Assembly: GCF_900107175.1 (NCBI RefSeq)
Contig: NZ_FNOZ01000001.1
Span: 248,001-312,000 of the forward strand
Length of the DNA: 64,000 nucleotides
Source of the DNA: Modestobacter sp. DSM 44400
GTDB taxonomy: Bacteria; Actinomycetota; Actinomycetes; Mycobacteriales; Geodermatophilaceae
Direction: 5' to 3'
The stretch's first letter is position 1; the number at the start of each line of letters is the position of its first letter. Of the stretch, positions 9,633-18,637 are shown one piece after another. The position numbers and the translations under genes are program-made. Below the pieces are notes generated by a model. It had not been told where the DNA came from. It ran no database searches and saw only the letters and a program-made list of their open reading frames with translations.

Positions 9633-10261
9633 CGACTGGTCTCCTCTGTTCCGGCGCTGGTCAGCGGTGCACCGGTGACCAGGACGGCCACCGTCTGCAC
9701 CAGGAGCTCGCGCTCCACGGTCTTGATTCGCTCGTGCAGGGCCGCCTCGTCGTCCCCGGGCAGCACCGGCACCGGCCGCTGGGCGAGCACCGGCCCGGTG
9801 TCCAGGCCGGCGTCCACCAGGTGCACGGTCGCACCGGTGGTCGCCACGCCGGCGGCCAGTGCGTCCTGGACGGCGTGTGCGCCGGGAAACTGCGGCAGCA
9901 GGGAGGGGTGGGCGTTGACGACCCGGCCGGCGAACGCAGCCAGGACGGCGGGGCCCAGCAGCTTCATGAACCCTGCGCAGACCACCCAGTCCGGCCGGGC
10001 CGCGGTGAGCTCTGCGGCCAGCGACCGGTCCCAGGCGGCCCGGTCTGGGTGGTCGCGAAGCGCGATGACGAATGTGGGAACGCCGGCCGCCCGGGCGGGA
10101 GCGAGGCCGGGGGCGTCCGCCCGGTCAGAGCCGACCGCCACCACCTCGACGGGGCTGCCGGGCTCGGCAGCCGCGGTCAGCAGCGCGGCGCACAGCGTGC
10201 CGGCGCCCGACAGCAGGACGGCGACGCGGGACCCTGGTGTGGCGGGCACGGCGGCGGGCAC
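9629..10261 (-). CDS. purN: Phosphoribosylglycinamide formyltransferase
   Basis: A 210-residue folate-dependent GAR transformylase that makes FGAR in purine synthesis. The N-terminal [16 protein letters not shown] loop binds the phosphate of GAR. The catalytic centre appears as [14 protein letters not shown] and [19 protein letters not shown], giving the usual Asn-His-Asp triad. GTG at 10259-10261 gives standard family length. It is translationally coupled to purH and lies downstream of the PerM-like gene. Confidence 0.94.
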   Translation of the reverse strand: MPAAVPATPGSRVAVLLSGAGTLCAALLTAAAEPGSPVEVVAVGSDRADAPGLAPARAAGVPTFVIALRDHPDRAAWDRSLAAELTAARPDWVVCAGFMKLLGPAVLAAFAGRVVNAHPSLLPQFPGAHAVQDALAAGVATTGATVHLVDAGLDTGPVLAQRPVPVLPGDDEAALHERIKTVERELLVQTVAVLVTGAPLTSAGTEETSR

Positions 10262-10307
10262 GTTTGCCCACCCTAGACGTCGCCGGCACACCCGCTCCCG
10301 CCCGCTG

Positions 10308-11504
10308 TCAGCCCCGGGACCGCCAGCGGGTGAGCGCCGCGGCCAGGGCGGCGGCTATCCCGGCCTGCGCAGCCACCGCCAGCCCCGTGGCCAGCGCCGG
10401 AGCGCCCACCTCGGCCAGTCCGGCGTCCCCGAGCCGGCCGCCGGCCACCAGCACGCAGAGACCGGACACCACCCCGACCCCGACGCCGGTGACGACGCCC
10501 CACAGCCCCGCGGTCAGGGCGCCGCCGTCGGTGTCCCCCATCCGCCGGCCCAGCGACGTCCCCGCCGCCAGCCCGGCGACGGCCGGCAGCGCCTGGGCCA
10601 GGAAGGCCAGCAGCGGCACCGCCTGGGTGTCGGGCAGGGCGGCGACCAGCGGCAGGGCGGGGACACTCCCCAGGGTCACCGCGCCGGCGGAGACGAACGT
10701 GCCGGCGCCGACCAGGAACCCGGGGCCGGCGGCGAGGCCGACCACCGCGGCGGTGGCGTTGGGCAGCAGCAGCAGGCTGAGCCCGACCTGCCCGGCGGCA
10801 CCGGCGCTGGCGCCGCCCAGCCCGGTGGTCAGCGCCGCGACGGCCCTGACATCGTCGGCCAGGGCGACGGCGACCACCGCGGTGCAGCAGGCCGCCAGCC
10901 ACAGCACTCCGGCGAGCACCGCGCGGGCCAGCGCGGGCCCCGGGCCGGGGAACCGGTCGAGCAGCTCCGACCGCAGGCCCGACTCGCGCAGTACGCCCAG
11001 ACCGCCGGCCACCAGGGCGAGGACGAGCGCGCCGAGCGCCGGCCGGAGGACGCCGATCGACGCCGCCGACGAACTCAGGACGGCGGCGAGGGCTGCGGTG
11101 ACGACGGTGTGCACCGCGGCCAGCAGCGCCAGGACACCGCCCACCTCCCGGGCGGTGTGCAGGTTCCGCAGCGCCACGACCGACCGGCCCGCCGCGCTGA
11201 GCCCCCCGGCGATGCCGAGGGTGAGCAGCAACGGGGCGATCCGCAGCGGGCCGGAGGGCAGACCGATCTCGGCGCCCTGCGCCAGCAGCCAGAGCTGGCC
11301 GGCCAGCTCGGCCGAGGTCGGCAGCGCCAGACCGCCGGCCGGGTCGAGGGTGTGCACGACGGCCAGCGCCATGAGCAGGGCGGCCAGCCCGGTGACGGTC
11401 ACGGCCAGCGCGGCCACCGCGGCCAGCCAGCCGGTGGCCGGGCCCCAGGGCTCCCCAGGCCGGCGCTGGGCCCTGCCCGGCAGACGGGACAGCAGGAACG
11501 TCAC
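10308..11504 (-). CDS. DUF6350 / PerM-like polytopic membrane protein
   Basis: A 398-residue, extremely hydrophobic protein rich in Ala, Gly, Leu and Val, with roughly ten predicted helices and a short basic head (MTFLLSRLPGRAQRR). Position and character match DUF6350, which in mycobacteria includes PerM (Rv0955), a membrane protein linked to cell-division stability. There too it sits just upstream of purN-purH. Assignment rests on synteny and composition rather than a motif. The GTG start follows a G-rich ribosome-binding stretch. Confidence 0.72.
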   Translation of the reverse strand: MTFLLSRLPGRAQRRPGEPWGPATGWLAAVAALAVTVTGLAALLMALAVVHTLDPAGGLALPTSAELAGQLWLLAQGAEIGLPSGPLRIAPLLLTLGIAGGLSAAGRSVVALRNLHTAREVGGVLALLAAVHTVVTAALAAVLSSSAASIGVLRPALGALVLALVAGGLGVLRESGLRSELLDRFPGPGPALARAVLAGVLWLAACCTAVVAVALADDVRAVAALTTGLGGASAGAAGQVGLSLLLLPNATAAVVGLAAGPGFLVGAGTFVSAGAVTLGSVPALPLVAALPDTQAVPLLAFLAQALPAVAGLAAGTSLGRRMGDTDGGALTAGLWGVVTGVGVGVVSGLCVLVAGGRLGDAGLAEVGAPALATGLAVAAQAGIAAALAAALTRWRSRG

Positions 11505-11564
11505 CCCCCCACTGTCCCAAGTCCCGCCGGAGCGGGGGCGGCGTACGCGCCGGTCACCACCAAG

Positions 11565-12101
11565 TCACCCAGCGGGCTGGGCCAGGTCCGGCGGTCCGGC
11601 GGCCTCGTCGTCCACCGACCGGAGCGCGGTCAGCGACGCCCGGGCCGTCCAGGCGAGCGCGGCCGTCGCGCAGAGCACGGTCAGCAGGCCGGGGAGGCTG
11701 AACCCGACGTCGACGGTGGTCAGCCACTCGGGCACGGTCAGCAGCACACTCACCGCGGCGAGTCCGGTCGTGATCAGCACCCGCGGGAACGGCAGCCGGG
11801 TGGCCGTCCACGCCGACGCCACGCTCCACACCGCGGCCAGCACCAGGACGACGGCGGCGCAGCTGAGCATCGCCGAGTCGAACCCGTTGACGGTCGAGTC
11901 GAGCGTGCGGGCGCCCGCGCCGAGCTCTCGGCCCTCGAATCGGAACCACGGCAGGGCCGTGCAGACCAGGTACAGCACGGCGCAGGCCACGACGACACCG
12001 TCGGTCAGCCCCAGGGCACGCCACCCGCTGCGGGCTCGGCCGGGGTCGGCTGCGGGGGCCGGCGTCGGCTGGCCGACCGCGGCGTCGACGTCCTCGGTCA
12101 C
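11565..12101 (-). CDS. Hypothetical four-helix membrane protein (Rv0954-like position)
   Basis: A 178-residue protein (196 if the GTG at 12155 is used). A short Pro/Ala-rich head is followed by four hydrophobic segments: GVVVACAVLYLVCTALPWF, a second around SAMLSCAAVVLVLAAVW, a third around LITTGLAAVSVLLTV, and a fourth at GLLTVLCATAALAWTARASL. In M. tuberculosis the gene between sucD and perM also encodes a small membrane protein. Neither candidate start has a strong ribosome site. Function unknown. Confidence 0.72.
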   Translation of the reverse strand: MTEDVDAAVGQPTPAPAADPGRARSGWRALGLTDGVVVACAVLYLVCTALPWFRFEGRELGAGARTLDSTVNGFDSAMLSCAAVVLVLAAVWSVASAWTATRLPFPRVLITTGLAAVSVLLTVPEWLTTVDVGFSLPGLLTVLCATAALAWTARASLTALRSVDDEAAGPPDLAQPAG

Positions 12102-12278
12102 CCCGGCATCGTCCTGGCCCGTGTCGGCCGGGCGCAACCGCACCGGTCGGAACACACAGCTGCCCGAGCCCTCTCGGACGAGGGACCGGGCAGCAGGTGG
12201 TGCAGGGAAGCGCGGCGTCAGCCGCCGAGTCGGATCCGGCGGCGTCAGGCGCCGAGCTCACTGGTCGGCTTCCGCCCC

Positions 12279-12320
12279 GGCTCCGCTCCTCGGTCGCTGG
12301 CGCTCCCGGTGATGCTCACC
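12279..12320. repeat. Dispersed repeat family B, copy 2
   Basis: CTCCTCGGTCGCTGGCGCTC, then CCGGTGATGCTCACC, immediately beyond the sucD stop codon. It shares the core of the copy at 6325-6363. Confidence 0.7.
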
Positions 12321-12326
12321 GGGGCG

Positions 12327-13205
12327 TCAGCCTCCGACGATCTCCCGCATGAGGCGCGCGGCCTCCGACGGGGTCTTGCCGACCTTCACGCCGGCGGCCT
12401 CGAGGGCCTCCTGCTTGGCGGCGGCGGTGCCGGCGGAGCCGGAGACGATGGCGCCGGCGTGGCCCATCGTCTTGCCCTCGGGCGCGGTGAAGCCGGCCAC
12501 GTAGCCGACGACCGGCTTGGTGACGTTGGACTTGATGAAGTCGGCGGCCCGCTCCTCGGCGTCGCCACCGATCTCACCGATCATCACGATGGCCTCGGTC
12601 TCCGGGTCGTCCTGGAAGGCCTGCAGACAGTCGATGTGCGTCGTCCCGATGACCGGGTCGCCGCCGATGCCCACGGCGGTGGAGAAGCCGATGTCGCGCA
12701 GCTCGTACATCATCTGGTACGTCAGCGTGCCGGACTTGCTGACCAGCCCGATCTTGCCGGCCTGGGTGATGTCGGCCGGGATGATGCCGGCGTTGGAGCG
12801 TCCGGGGCTGATCAGGCCAGGGCAGTTCGGGCCGATGATCCGGGTCGAGCCACCCTGGGCGTGCGCCCAGAAATAGGTCGAGTCGTGCACCGGGATGCCC
12901 TCGGTGATGACCACACACAGGCCGATGCCGGCGTCCACGGCCTCGATGACCGCGCCCTTGGCGAACTTCGGCGGCACGAAGACGACGCTGACGTCGGCCC
13001 CGGTCTCCTTCATCGCGTCGGCCACGGAGCCGAAGACGGGCACGGAGGCGCCGTCGAAGTCGACGTCCTGGCCGGCCTTGCTGGGGTTGACGCCGCCCAC
13101 GACGGCGGTGCCGGAGGCGAGCATGCGCTGGGTGTGCTTGCGCCCCTCGGATCCGGTCATGCCCTGGACGATGACCTTGCTGTTCTCGGTGAGGAAGATC
13201 GACAT
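12327..13205 (-). CDS. sucD: Succinyl-CoA synthetase, alpha subunit
   Basis: A 292-residue subunit of the ADP/GDP-forming succinyl-CoA ligase of the TCA cycle. The CoA-binding Rossmann domain starts [20 protein letters not shown]. The phosphorylated histidine lies in [19 protein letters not shown] near the C-terminus, and [11 protein letters not shown] is also present. It is downstream of sucC with a 91-base gap occupied by a hairpin repeat. That is unusual for two subunits needed in equal amounts. Confidence 0.97.
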   Translation of the reverse strand: MSIFLTENSKVIVQGMTGSEGRKHTQRMLASGTAVVGGVNPSKAGQDVDFDGASVPVFGSVADAMKETGADVSVVFVPPKFAKGAVIEAVDAGIGLCVVITEGIPVHDSTYFWAHAQGGSTRIIGPNCPGLISPGRSNAGIIPADITQAGKIGLVSKSGTLTYQMMYELRDIGFSTAVGIGGDPVIGTTHIDCLQAFQDDPETEAIVMIGEIGGDAEERAADFIKSNVTKPVVGYVAGFTAPEGKTMGHAGAIVSGSAGTAAAKQEALEAAGVKVGKTPSEAARLMREIVGG

Positions 13206-13237
13206 CTGTCTGGTGTCCTGTCTCAGAAGATGGAGGC

Positions 13238-13299
13238 GGCCCCTTCCAGGGGCCCGCCGCGAGCGTGCGAGGGGTGGGGAGGAAGGGGGTCCTTCCTCA
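13238..13299 (-). repeat. Stop-abutting hairpin repeat, copy 3 (sucC-sucD junction)
   Basis: The outer arms are GGCCCCTTCC (13238-13247) and GGAAGGGGGTCC (13281-13292), with GCCGCGAGCGTGCGAGGGG between them. It starts at the sucC TGA and lies inside the sucCD operon. Confidence 0.75.
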
Positions 13300-14457
13300 G
13301 GCCGCCAGCTCGGCGGCCCGGCGGGCGGCAGCGTCCATGGTGTCGACCACGGTCACCAGCGGGTGGGCGGCCTCGGCGAGGATCCTCCGTCCCTCCTCGA
13401 CGTTGTTGCCGTCGAGCCGGACGACCAGCGGCTTGATGGCCTCGTCGCCGAGCATGTCCAGCGCGGAGACGATGCCGTTGGCGACGGCGTCGCAGGCGGT
13501 GATCCCGCCGAAGACGTTGACGAACACGCTCTTGACGGCCGGGTCGGACAGGATGATGCCCAGCCCGTCGGCCATGACCTGCGCGGAGGCGCCGCCACCG
13601 ATGTCGAGGAAGTTGGCCGGGCGGACGCCGCCGAACTCCTCACCGGCGTAGGCGACGACGTCCAGGGTGCTCATGACCAGCCCGGCACCGTTGCCGATGA
13701 TGCCGACCGAGCCCTCGAGCTTGACGTAGTTGAGGTTCTTCTCCTTGGCGGCGGCCTCCAGCGGATCGGCCGCGGCGACGTCCTCGAGGGCGTCGTGCTC
13801 CGGGTGCCGGAAGCCGGCGTTCTCGTCCAGGGTCACCTTCGCGTCCAACGCGAGCACGGTGCCGTCGGGCGCCTTGGCCAGCGGGTTCACCTCGACCAGG
13901 GTGGCGTCCTCCTTGGCGAAGACGTCCCACAGCTGGACGGCGATGGCGATGACCTGGTCGCGCACCTCGGCGGGGAAGCCGGCGGCGTCGACGATCTCGG
14001 CGGCCTTCTGCGTGTCCACGCCGACGGTGGCATCGATCGGGATGCGTGCCAGCGCCTCGGGCTTGGTGACCGCGATCTCCTCGATCTCCATGCCGCCCTC
14101 GAAGGAGGCCATGGCCAGGAAGGTGCGGTTGGAGCGGTCCAGCAGGTAGGAGAAGTAGTACTCCTCGGCGATGTCGCTGGCCTGGGCGACCATCACGCGG
14201 TGCGTGATGTGGCCCTTGATGTCCAGGCCGAGGATGTCCTGGGCGCGGGCCCGGGCGGTCTCGGGGTCGTCGGCCAGCTTCACGCCACCGGCCTTGCCGC
14301 GGCCACCGACCTTCACCTGCGCCTTGACGACGACCGGCGCGGCGATCTCACGGGCGATCGCCTCCGCCTGTTCAGGCGTTTCGGCGACGCCACCGGGGAG
14401 CACGGGCACACCGTGCGAGGCCAACAGGTCACGGGCCTGGTATTCGAAGAGATCCAC
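13297..14457 (-). CDS. sucC: Succinyl-CoA synthetase, beta subunit
   Basis: A 386-residue ATP-grasp subunit that binds nucleotide and succinate. It begins [19 protein letters not shown] and shows [20 protein letters not shown] of the ATP-grasp fold. [20 protein letters not shown] supplies metal ligands, and [12 protein letters not shown] and [13 protein letters not shown] contact the phosphate-handling site. GTG at 14455-14457 is chosen by homology; the frame stays open to 14616. The ribosome site is weak. Confidence 0.97.
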   Translation of the reverse strand: MDLFEYQARDLLASHGVPVLPGGVAETPEQAEAIAREIAAPVVVKAQVKVGGRGKAGGVKLADDPETARARAQDILGLDIKGHITHRVMVAQASDIAEEYYFSYLLDRSNRTFLAMASFEGGMEIEEIAVTKPEALARIPIDATVGVDTQKAAEIVDAAGFPAEVRDQVIAIAVQLWDVFAKEDATLVEVNPLAKAPDGTVLALDAKVTLDENAGFRHPEHDALEDVAAADPLEAAAKEKNLNYVKLEGSVGIIGNGAGLVMSTLDVVAYAGEEFGGVRPANFLDIGGGASAQVMADGLGIILSDPAVKSVFVNVFGGITACDAVANGIVSALDMLGDEAIKPLVVRLDGNNVEEGRRILAEAAHPLVTVVDTMDAAARRAAELAA

Positions 14458-14575
14458 GAGCAAGCACCGTAGCCCGCCTGTAACCGCTCCGCCGCACGTG
14501 CGTTCCACACCGTGGGGCGCATCACAGCACCAGACACCCGACGCTGCCGTTCTCGGCGACGAGGATCGCCGCACC

Positions 14576-15105
14576 GTGCGCAGGACCACGACCGCCCTGC
14601 TCACCTCGGCGCTCACCGCCGCCGCGGCCCACGCCTCCGCGGCGGGCTACCCGGTGAGCCGGCACCGCACGATGTACCTGTCCGGCGGCGGCCCGGCCGT
14701 GGATGACCTGGTGAGCAGCCCGGGCACCGTCGTCTCCGGGACGAGCGCGTACAGCGGCGTGGCCCCGGTCGGGCCGGACTACACCGAGAGGTCCTACCTG
14801 GACGAGAACCGGCCGGTCACCGACCCGCCCGGGGCGGCGGTGCGGTTCAGCACGCCGCCGCTGTCCACACCGCTGGACGTCGTCGGCTGGGCGCGGCTGA
14901 CCGTGAGCTTGGACGCGCCCACGGCGCGGGCCAGCCCGCCGACCGGGCCCGGCGGGCAGCTCGTGGTCTTCGTCAAGCTCTAGATTGTGGTACTGGCTGG
15001 CGGCGACCTGGCCTACCGCGGGTCGACACTGCCCCAGCCGGTGACGGTGCGCACGGGGCCGGGCGTGCCCGGCCTGCTGACCCTACCGGTGATCCCTCGG
15101 GGTCC
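14576..15105 (+). pseudogene. Decayed CocE/NonD (PepX C-terminal) hydrolase remnant
   Basis: A GTG at 14576 opens a short frame with a signal-peptide-like start ([20 protein letters not shown]). This joins directly to sequence typical of the C-terminal beta-sandwich of X-Pro dipeptidyl-peptidase/CocE hydrolases: PPGAAVRFSTPPLSTPLDVV and GGQLVVFVKL. A TAG at 14981-14983 stops it. Another family segment resumes in the same frame after the stop (VLAGGDLAYRGSTLPQPVTV). The whole catalytic alpha/beta-hydrolase domain is absent and part of the C-terminal domain seems deleted. The family call is from memory of conserved segments. Confidence 0.62.
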
Positions 15106-15252
15106 GGCGGCGGCCCGGACCCGGTCGACGAGCTGTGCGGTGGGAGCGTCCCCGGCGAGGACGCTGCCGCCAGCCGGCCCTCCAGCCGGCCCGGCCCGGC
15201 GCACCGGTTCCAGCTCCGCGTCTGGCGAGGACCCGGACCAGCTGCGCCGCGG
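15106..15252. other. Spacer with no recognised gene
   Basis: GC-rich sequence between the CocE remnant and the convergent membrane-protein gene. I see no coding, RNA or repeat signal that I can support. Confidence 0.5.
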
Positions 15253-16302
15253 TCACGCGGGGGGACCTGCGGCTGTCCGGTGCCAGCGCCAGGCGAGCAC
15301 GGTCAGCCCGACCGAGGCCAGGCCCAGCACCAGCAGGCCGATCCCGGGCACCGTCCAGTCCAACTCGTCGCTGTGGGCGGCGTCCCGCGCCCCGGACAGC
15401 CCGCTGCCGAGCAGCTGGACGGCGACCGCCAGCAGTCCCCCGACCGCGGCGAGCCGGGGACGCAGCGACGGCGCCACGACCGAACAGAGCACCAGGGCAC
15501 CGGCCAGCAGCAGGCCGCCCAGCAGCGCGAGCCCCGGTCGTTCCAGCAGTGCTTGCGGACCCTCGGCCGTGACCACGGTCTCCAGGCCGGTGGCCGGGTC
15601 GGTGACGACCCGGTCGGGGACGTCGGCGGCCGGCAGGGCCAGGCAGAGCACTGCGGCGACGCCCACCAGCACGGCCATGCCGGCGAGCGCCGGGCGCCGC
15701 GGGTCCAAGGTGCCGCCGTCCTCCATGACGGTCCGGTTCCAGGCGAGCAGCGCCAGTACCCCGGCCAGGATCGTGACCGACAGCGCGGCAACCCCGAGCG
15801 CCCAACCGGCGCCGGTCTGGACCGAGCTGGTGAGGACCCGCTCCCCGGCCAGCACCTCGACGGCGGGCCGGGTCGTGGACCCGTGCCCCTGGTGGAGCTC
15901 GATCAGCACCCGCCCGACAGCGAGAGAGCCGGCCACGCCGGCGTAGGCGAGCCCCAGCCGGGGGACGCGGCCGAGCACCAGGACGACGCCGACCACCGCC
16001 GTGGCCAGTGGCGCGGCGAGCGCGACGACCGCATCCATCGGGCCGGTGACCAGGGAGATCGCGGTCCCGCCCACGACGAGGTAGGTCGGGAAAGCCGCGG
16101 CTGCGGCGAGCAGGCCGGCGAGGATCAGGAGCGCACCGGCCGCCCGCGCGAGCAACGGCACCTCCCCCACCACCAGCACCTCGGACCGGAACGAGGCCTC
16201 GTCCCGGTCGCGTCGGCCGGACGCCACGGACGTGCGGCGGGCGGTCCCCGTTGGGGCGCCGCCTCGCCGGGGGGCGGCGGGGGTGCGGTTCCGGGCGGGC
16301 AC
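15253..16302 (-). CDS. Hypothetical polytopic membrane protein
   Basis: A 349-residue protein with about eight to nine hydrophobic segments, among them LLARAAGALLILAGLLAAAA, VALAAPLATAVVGVVLVLG and GLLVLGLASVGLTVLAW. Between the last groups is a short soluble loop (PDRVVTDPATGLETVVTAEG). GTG at 16300-16302 has AAAGGGGA about five bases upstream. The basic head (ARNRTPAAPRRGGAPTG) suits an inside-facing N-terminus. I recognise no family. It is divergent from the lipase-like hydrolase gene. Confidence 0.75.
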   Translation of the reverse strand: MPARNRTPAAPRRGGAPTGTARRTSVASGRRDRDEASFRSEVLVVGEVPLLARAAGALLILAGLLAAAAAFPTYLVVGGTAISLVTGPMDAVVALAAPLATAVVGVVLVLGRVPRLGLAYAGVAGSLAVGRVLIELHQGHGSTTRPAVEVLAGERVLTSSVQTGAGWALGVAALSVTILAGVLALLAWNRTVMEDGGTLDPRRPALAGMAVLVGVAAVLCLALPAADVPDRVVTDPATGLETVVTAEGPQALLERPGLALLGGLLLAGALVLCSVVAPSLRPRLAAVGGLLAVAVQLLGSGLSGARDAAHSDELDWTVPGIGLLVLGLASVGLTVLAWRWHRTAAGPPA

Positions 16303-16456
16303 GAGTCCCCTTTCTTCGGGTGGCCGGTCATGTTCAGAGCTGGTGTTGCCGATGTGTGACGGCAGACACACAGGGGCATGAACATCGTGCCAACCAGCAC
16401 ACCAGGTACGTCCGCCGTCCGGTACGGCTGCCGGCGTCCGACGAGAGGCAGGCCTG

Positions 16457-17383
16457 GTGGACACGAGCGACCTGGTTGCGGCTCCAGGGTGGCACGCCAC
16501 GCTTCCCACGGCCGGCAGCGACGTCCCCGCGACACCGACCGGCGCCCGTGGCGGGCTGCGGTCGCTGCTGTCGGCCACCCTGGTCACCGGCGGACTCACC
16601 GAGCTCGCCTGGGTAGGGGCGCACGCGCTGCTCTACCCGCTCGGAGCCCGCACCGAGCAGCTCCGGCCGGACGGCCGCTACCGGCCCGGCGTACAGCCGC
16701 CCGCCGTCCGCGCCCTGTTCGCCGACGACCCGCTCGCCGCCCGCATCCCGGTCGTCCTGGTGCACGGGCTGGTCGACAACCGCTCGGTCTTCACGGTCAT
16801 GCGCCGCAGCCTGCGCCGCCGCGGCTTCGCACAGGTCTGCACCTGGAACTACAGCCCGCTGCTCCGCGACGTGGAGAGCGCCGCCGCCGCGCTGGGCGCG
16901 CACATCGAGGAGATCTGCCAGGAGACCGGCCACGAGCGGGTGCACGTCGTCGGCCATAGCCTCGGCGGCCTGGTGGCCCGGTACTTGGTGCAGCGGCTCG
17001 GCGGTGACCGCCGGGTCGAGTCCCTCGTCACGCTCGGGACGCCGCACGGCGGCACGCTCTGGGCGCACATGCTGCCAACCTCCCTGGTGCGCCAGCTCCG
17101 GCCCGGCTCCCGGCTGCTGCGTGAGCTGGCCGAGCCGGCGCCCGGCTGCCGCACCCCGGTGACGGCGGTCTACAGCGACATGGACCAGATGCTGGTGCCC
17201 TCCCGGGTCGGCCGCTGCGACCACCCCGACCTGCAGGTCCGCAACGTGCTCGTGCGCGGGGTCGGGCACATGTCGCTGCCGATCCACCGCGCCGTCGTCG
17301 ACGAGGTGGCCGCGACCCTCGCCGGGCGGCGCACCGTGCCCGCCGGGAACCATCCGGCATCAGACAGCACAGCCGTCGCCTGA
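16457..17383 (+). CDS. Alpha/beta hydrolase, triacylglycerol-lipase/PGAP1-like
   Basis: A 308-residue serine hydrolase. The nucleophile elbow is GHSLGG with Ser168. VVLVHGLVDNRSVF supplies the oxyanion-hole HG motif. The aspartate is probably in VYSDMDQMLVPS, and the histidine in VRGVGHMSLP. The SLVTLGTPHGGT block after the elbow is typical of lipase class 2 and PGAP1-like enzymes. A hydrophobic stretch near residues 38-60 might associate with the membrane. The start is GTG at 16457. Substrate unknown. Confidence 0.85.
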   Translation: MDTSDLVAAPGWHATLPTAGSDVPATPTGARGGLRSLLSATLVTGGLTELAWVGAHALLYPLGARTEQLRPDGRYRPGVQPPAVRALFADDPLAARIPVVLVHGLVDNRSVFTVMRRSLRRRGFAQVCTWNYSPLLRDVESAAAALGAHIEEICQETGHERVHVVGHSLGGLVARYLVQRLGGDRRVESLVTLGTPHGGTLWAHMLPTSLVRQLRPGSRLLRELAEPAPGCRTPVTAVYSDMDQMLVPSRVGRCDHPDLQVRNVLVRGVGHMSLPIHRAVVDEVAATLAGRRTVPAGNHPASDSTAVA

Positions 17384-17454
17384 CCAGTTCGCGGGACGCG
17401 CGTGGCGGGTGTTGCTGACCCTGCGCACTGATCGCGACACGCCTAGTCAGGTCC

Positions 17455-17483
17455 TTGGCGCCCTCCAGGAGCCTGCCTAACGT
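17455..17483 (+). promoter_or_regulatory. Candidate promoter for the M23 peptidase gene
   Basis: TTGGCG (17455-17460) and TAACGT (17478-17483) are separated by 17 bases. This predicts a start site near 17490 and a leader of about 130 bases before the TTG start. The leader includes the inverted pair GGCGCC...GGCGCC. Confidence 0.5.
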
Positions 17484-17621
17484 CCGGGACGGCGCCGAGG
17501 GAGCAGTCCGAGGGCGCCGCACAGCTGATGTGCACGCACCAGACGCCGTCTCCCACGGTCGGCCGGTGCCCCTCAGGCGCCACGGCTCCCCCCGTGTCGC
17601 TGCGCTCGGGAAGGTGCTCCG

Positions 17622-18602
17622 TTGTCTCGCCTGAACGAACTCGCCGGTCGCTCGTCGGGGCCCACCACCGCCGCTCCGTCGGGGGTCGGACTCGTCATCC
17701 GGCCGCGCACCGCGGCCGCGGCCCGCGACACCTACTGGGACACCGACGCTTCCGCCGACTGGCGACTCTCCGAGCCCGACTGGGACCGCAGCTGGGCGAG
17801 CACCCGGACCGCCGCAGCGGCTGACGACCTCGCCGACCTGGACGAGGAGTACCTCGACGTCCTCGAGGTCACCGACCCGGACGACGACAGCGACACGAAC
17901 ACCGACACCGACACCGACGAGGCTCAGCCGCGGGCCGCGCGACTGCGCCGTTTCCCGGCCACCCCCCGGCGCCGGCCGGCCATGCTGCTGGCCGCCGCCG
18001 TCGCCGGCGCCGTGCTCTCCGGGGCCACGGGCATCGTCGGCCCCGGAGCCAGCACCACGTCCGCCACGGGCCAGGACTACGGCCTGGGCCTGGAGGAGAC
18101 CGGTTTCGCCGGCGGCTCCGAGGTCGCGGGTGCCCGCGGGGAGATCAGCCAGGCCGAGGCGCAGGCCCGGCTGGACGAGATCGCTGCCTCCCGGGCGGCC
18201 CGCGAGCCCAAGTTCGTGCTGCCCACCCAGGGCCGGCTCACCACGTGCTTCTGCACCCGGTGGGGCACCATGCACTGGGGCATCGACCTGGCCGCCCCGC
18301 TGGGCACCCCCATCGTGGCCGCCGCGGACGGCGTCGTGCTGCGGGCCGGACCGGCGTCGGGCTACGGCAACGCCGTCTACATCCAGGACGCCGACGGGAA
18401 CGTCGAGATCTACGGCCACATGCGCTACATATACGTCGAGGCCGGGGACGTCGTGTCCGCCGGCTACACCATCGCCAAGGTGGGCAGCGAGGGCCAGTCC
18501 ACCGGCCCGCACCTGCACTTCGAGATCCACAAGGGCGGTATGAACGGCAAGCCGACCGACCCCGAGGACTGGCTGGCCGACCGCGGCATCAGCGTCGGCT
18601 GA
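17622..18602 (+). CDS. M23 family metallopeptidase (LytM-type cell-wall hydrolase)
   Basis: A 326-residue protein with a long acidic cytoplasmic-type head (DTNTDTDTDEA), one membrane segment around MLLAAAVAGAVLSGATGIVG, a short linker, and a C-terminal LytM domain. The zinc ligands are all present: His218 and Asp222 in HWGIDLAAP, and His297/His299 in GPHLHFEIH. It is expected to cut peptidoglycan peptide bridges. The TTG start has GGAAGGTG at proper spacing. In M. tuberculosis an M23 gene (Rv0950c) also lies between uvrD1 and sucC. Confidence 0.9.
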   Translation: MSRLNELAGRSSGPTTAAPSGVGLVIRPRTAAAARDTYWDTDASADWRLSEPDWDRSWASTRTAAAADDLADLDEEYLDVLEVTDPDDDSDTNTDTDTDEAQPRAARLRRFPATPRRRPAMLLAAAVAGAVLSGATGIVGPGASTTSATGQDYGLGLEETGFAGGSEVAGARGEISQAEAQARLDEIAASRAAREPKFVLPTQGRLTTCFCTRWGTMHWGIDLAAPLGTPIVAAADGVVLRAGPASGYGNAVYIQDADGNVEIYGHMRYIYVEAGDVVSAGYTIAKVGSEGQSTGPHLHFEIHKGGMNGKPTDPEDWLADRGISVG

Positions 18603-18637
18603 GCGGCGACCGCACCAGCGGTCCGGGCGTTCGAGAT

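Noticed and set aside
8007-13436. A plus-strand open frame of about 1809 codons opposite purH, purN, the PerM-like gene and sucD
   Set aside because: It is antisense to well-identified genes, has biased Arg/Gly/Ala composition and no domain. Long antisense frames are expected at this GC content.
17384-17621. Possible c-di-AMP (ydaO-type) riboswitch upstream of the M23 gene
   Set aside because: The conserved core segments I would expect are not recognisable; only a short inverted repeat is seen. Reported instead as an unassigned leader.
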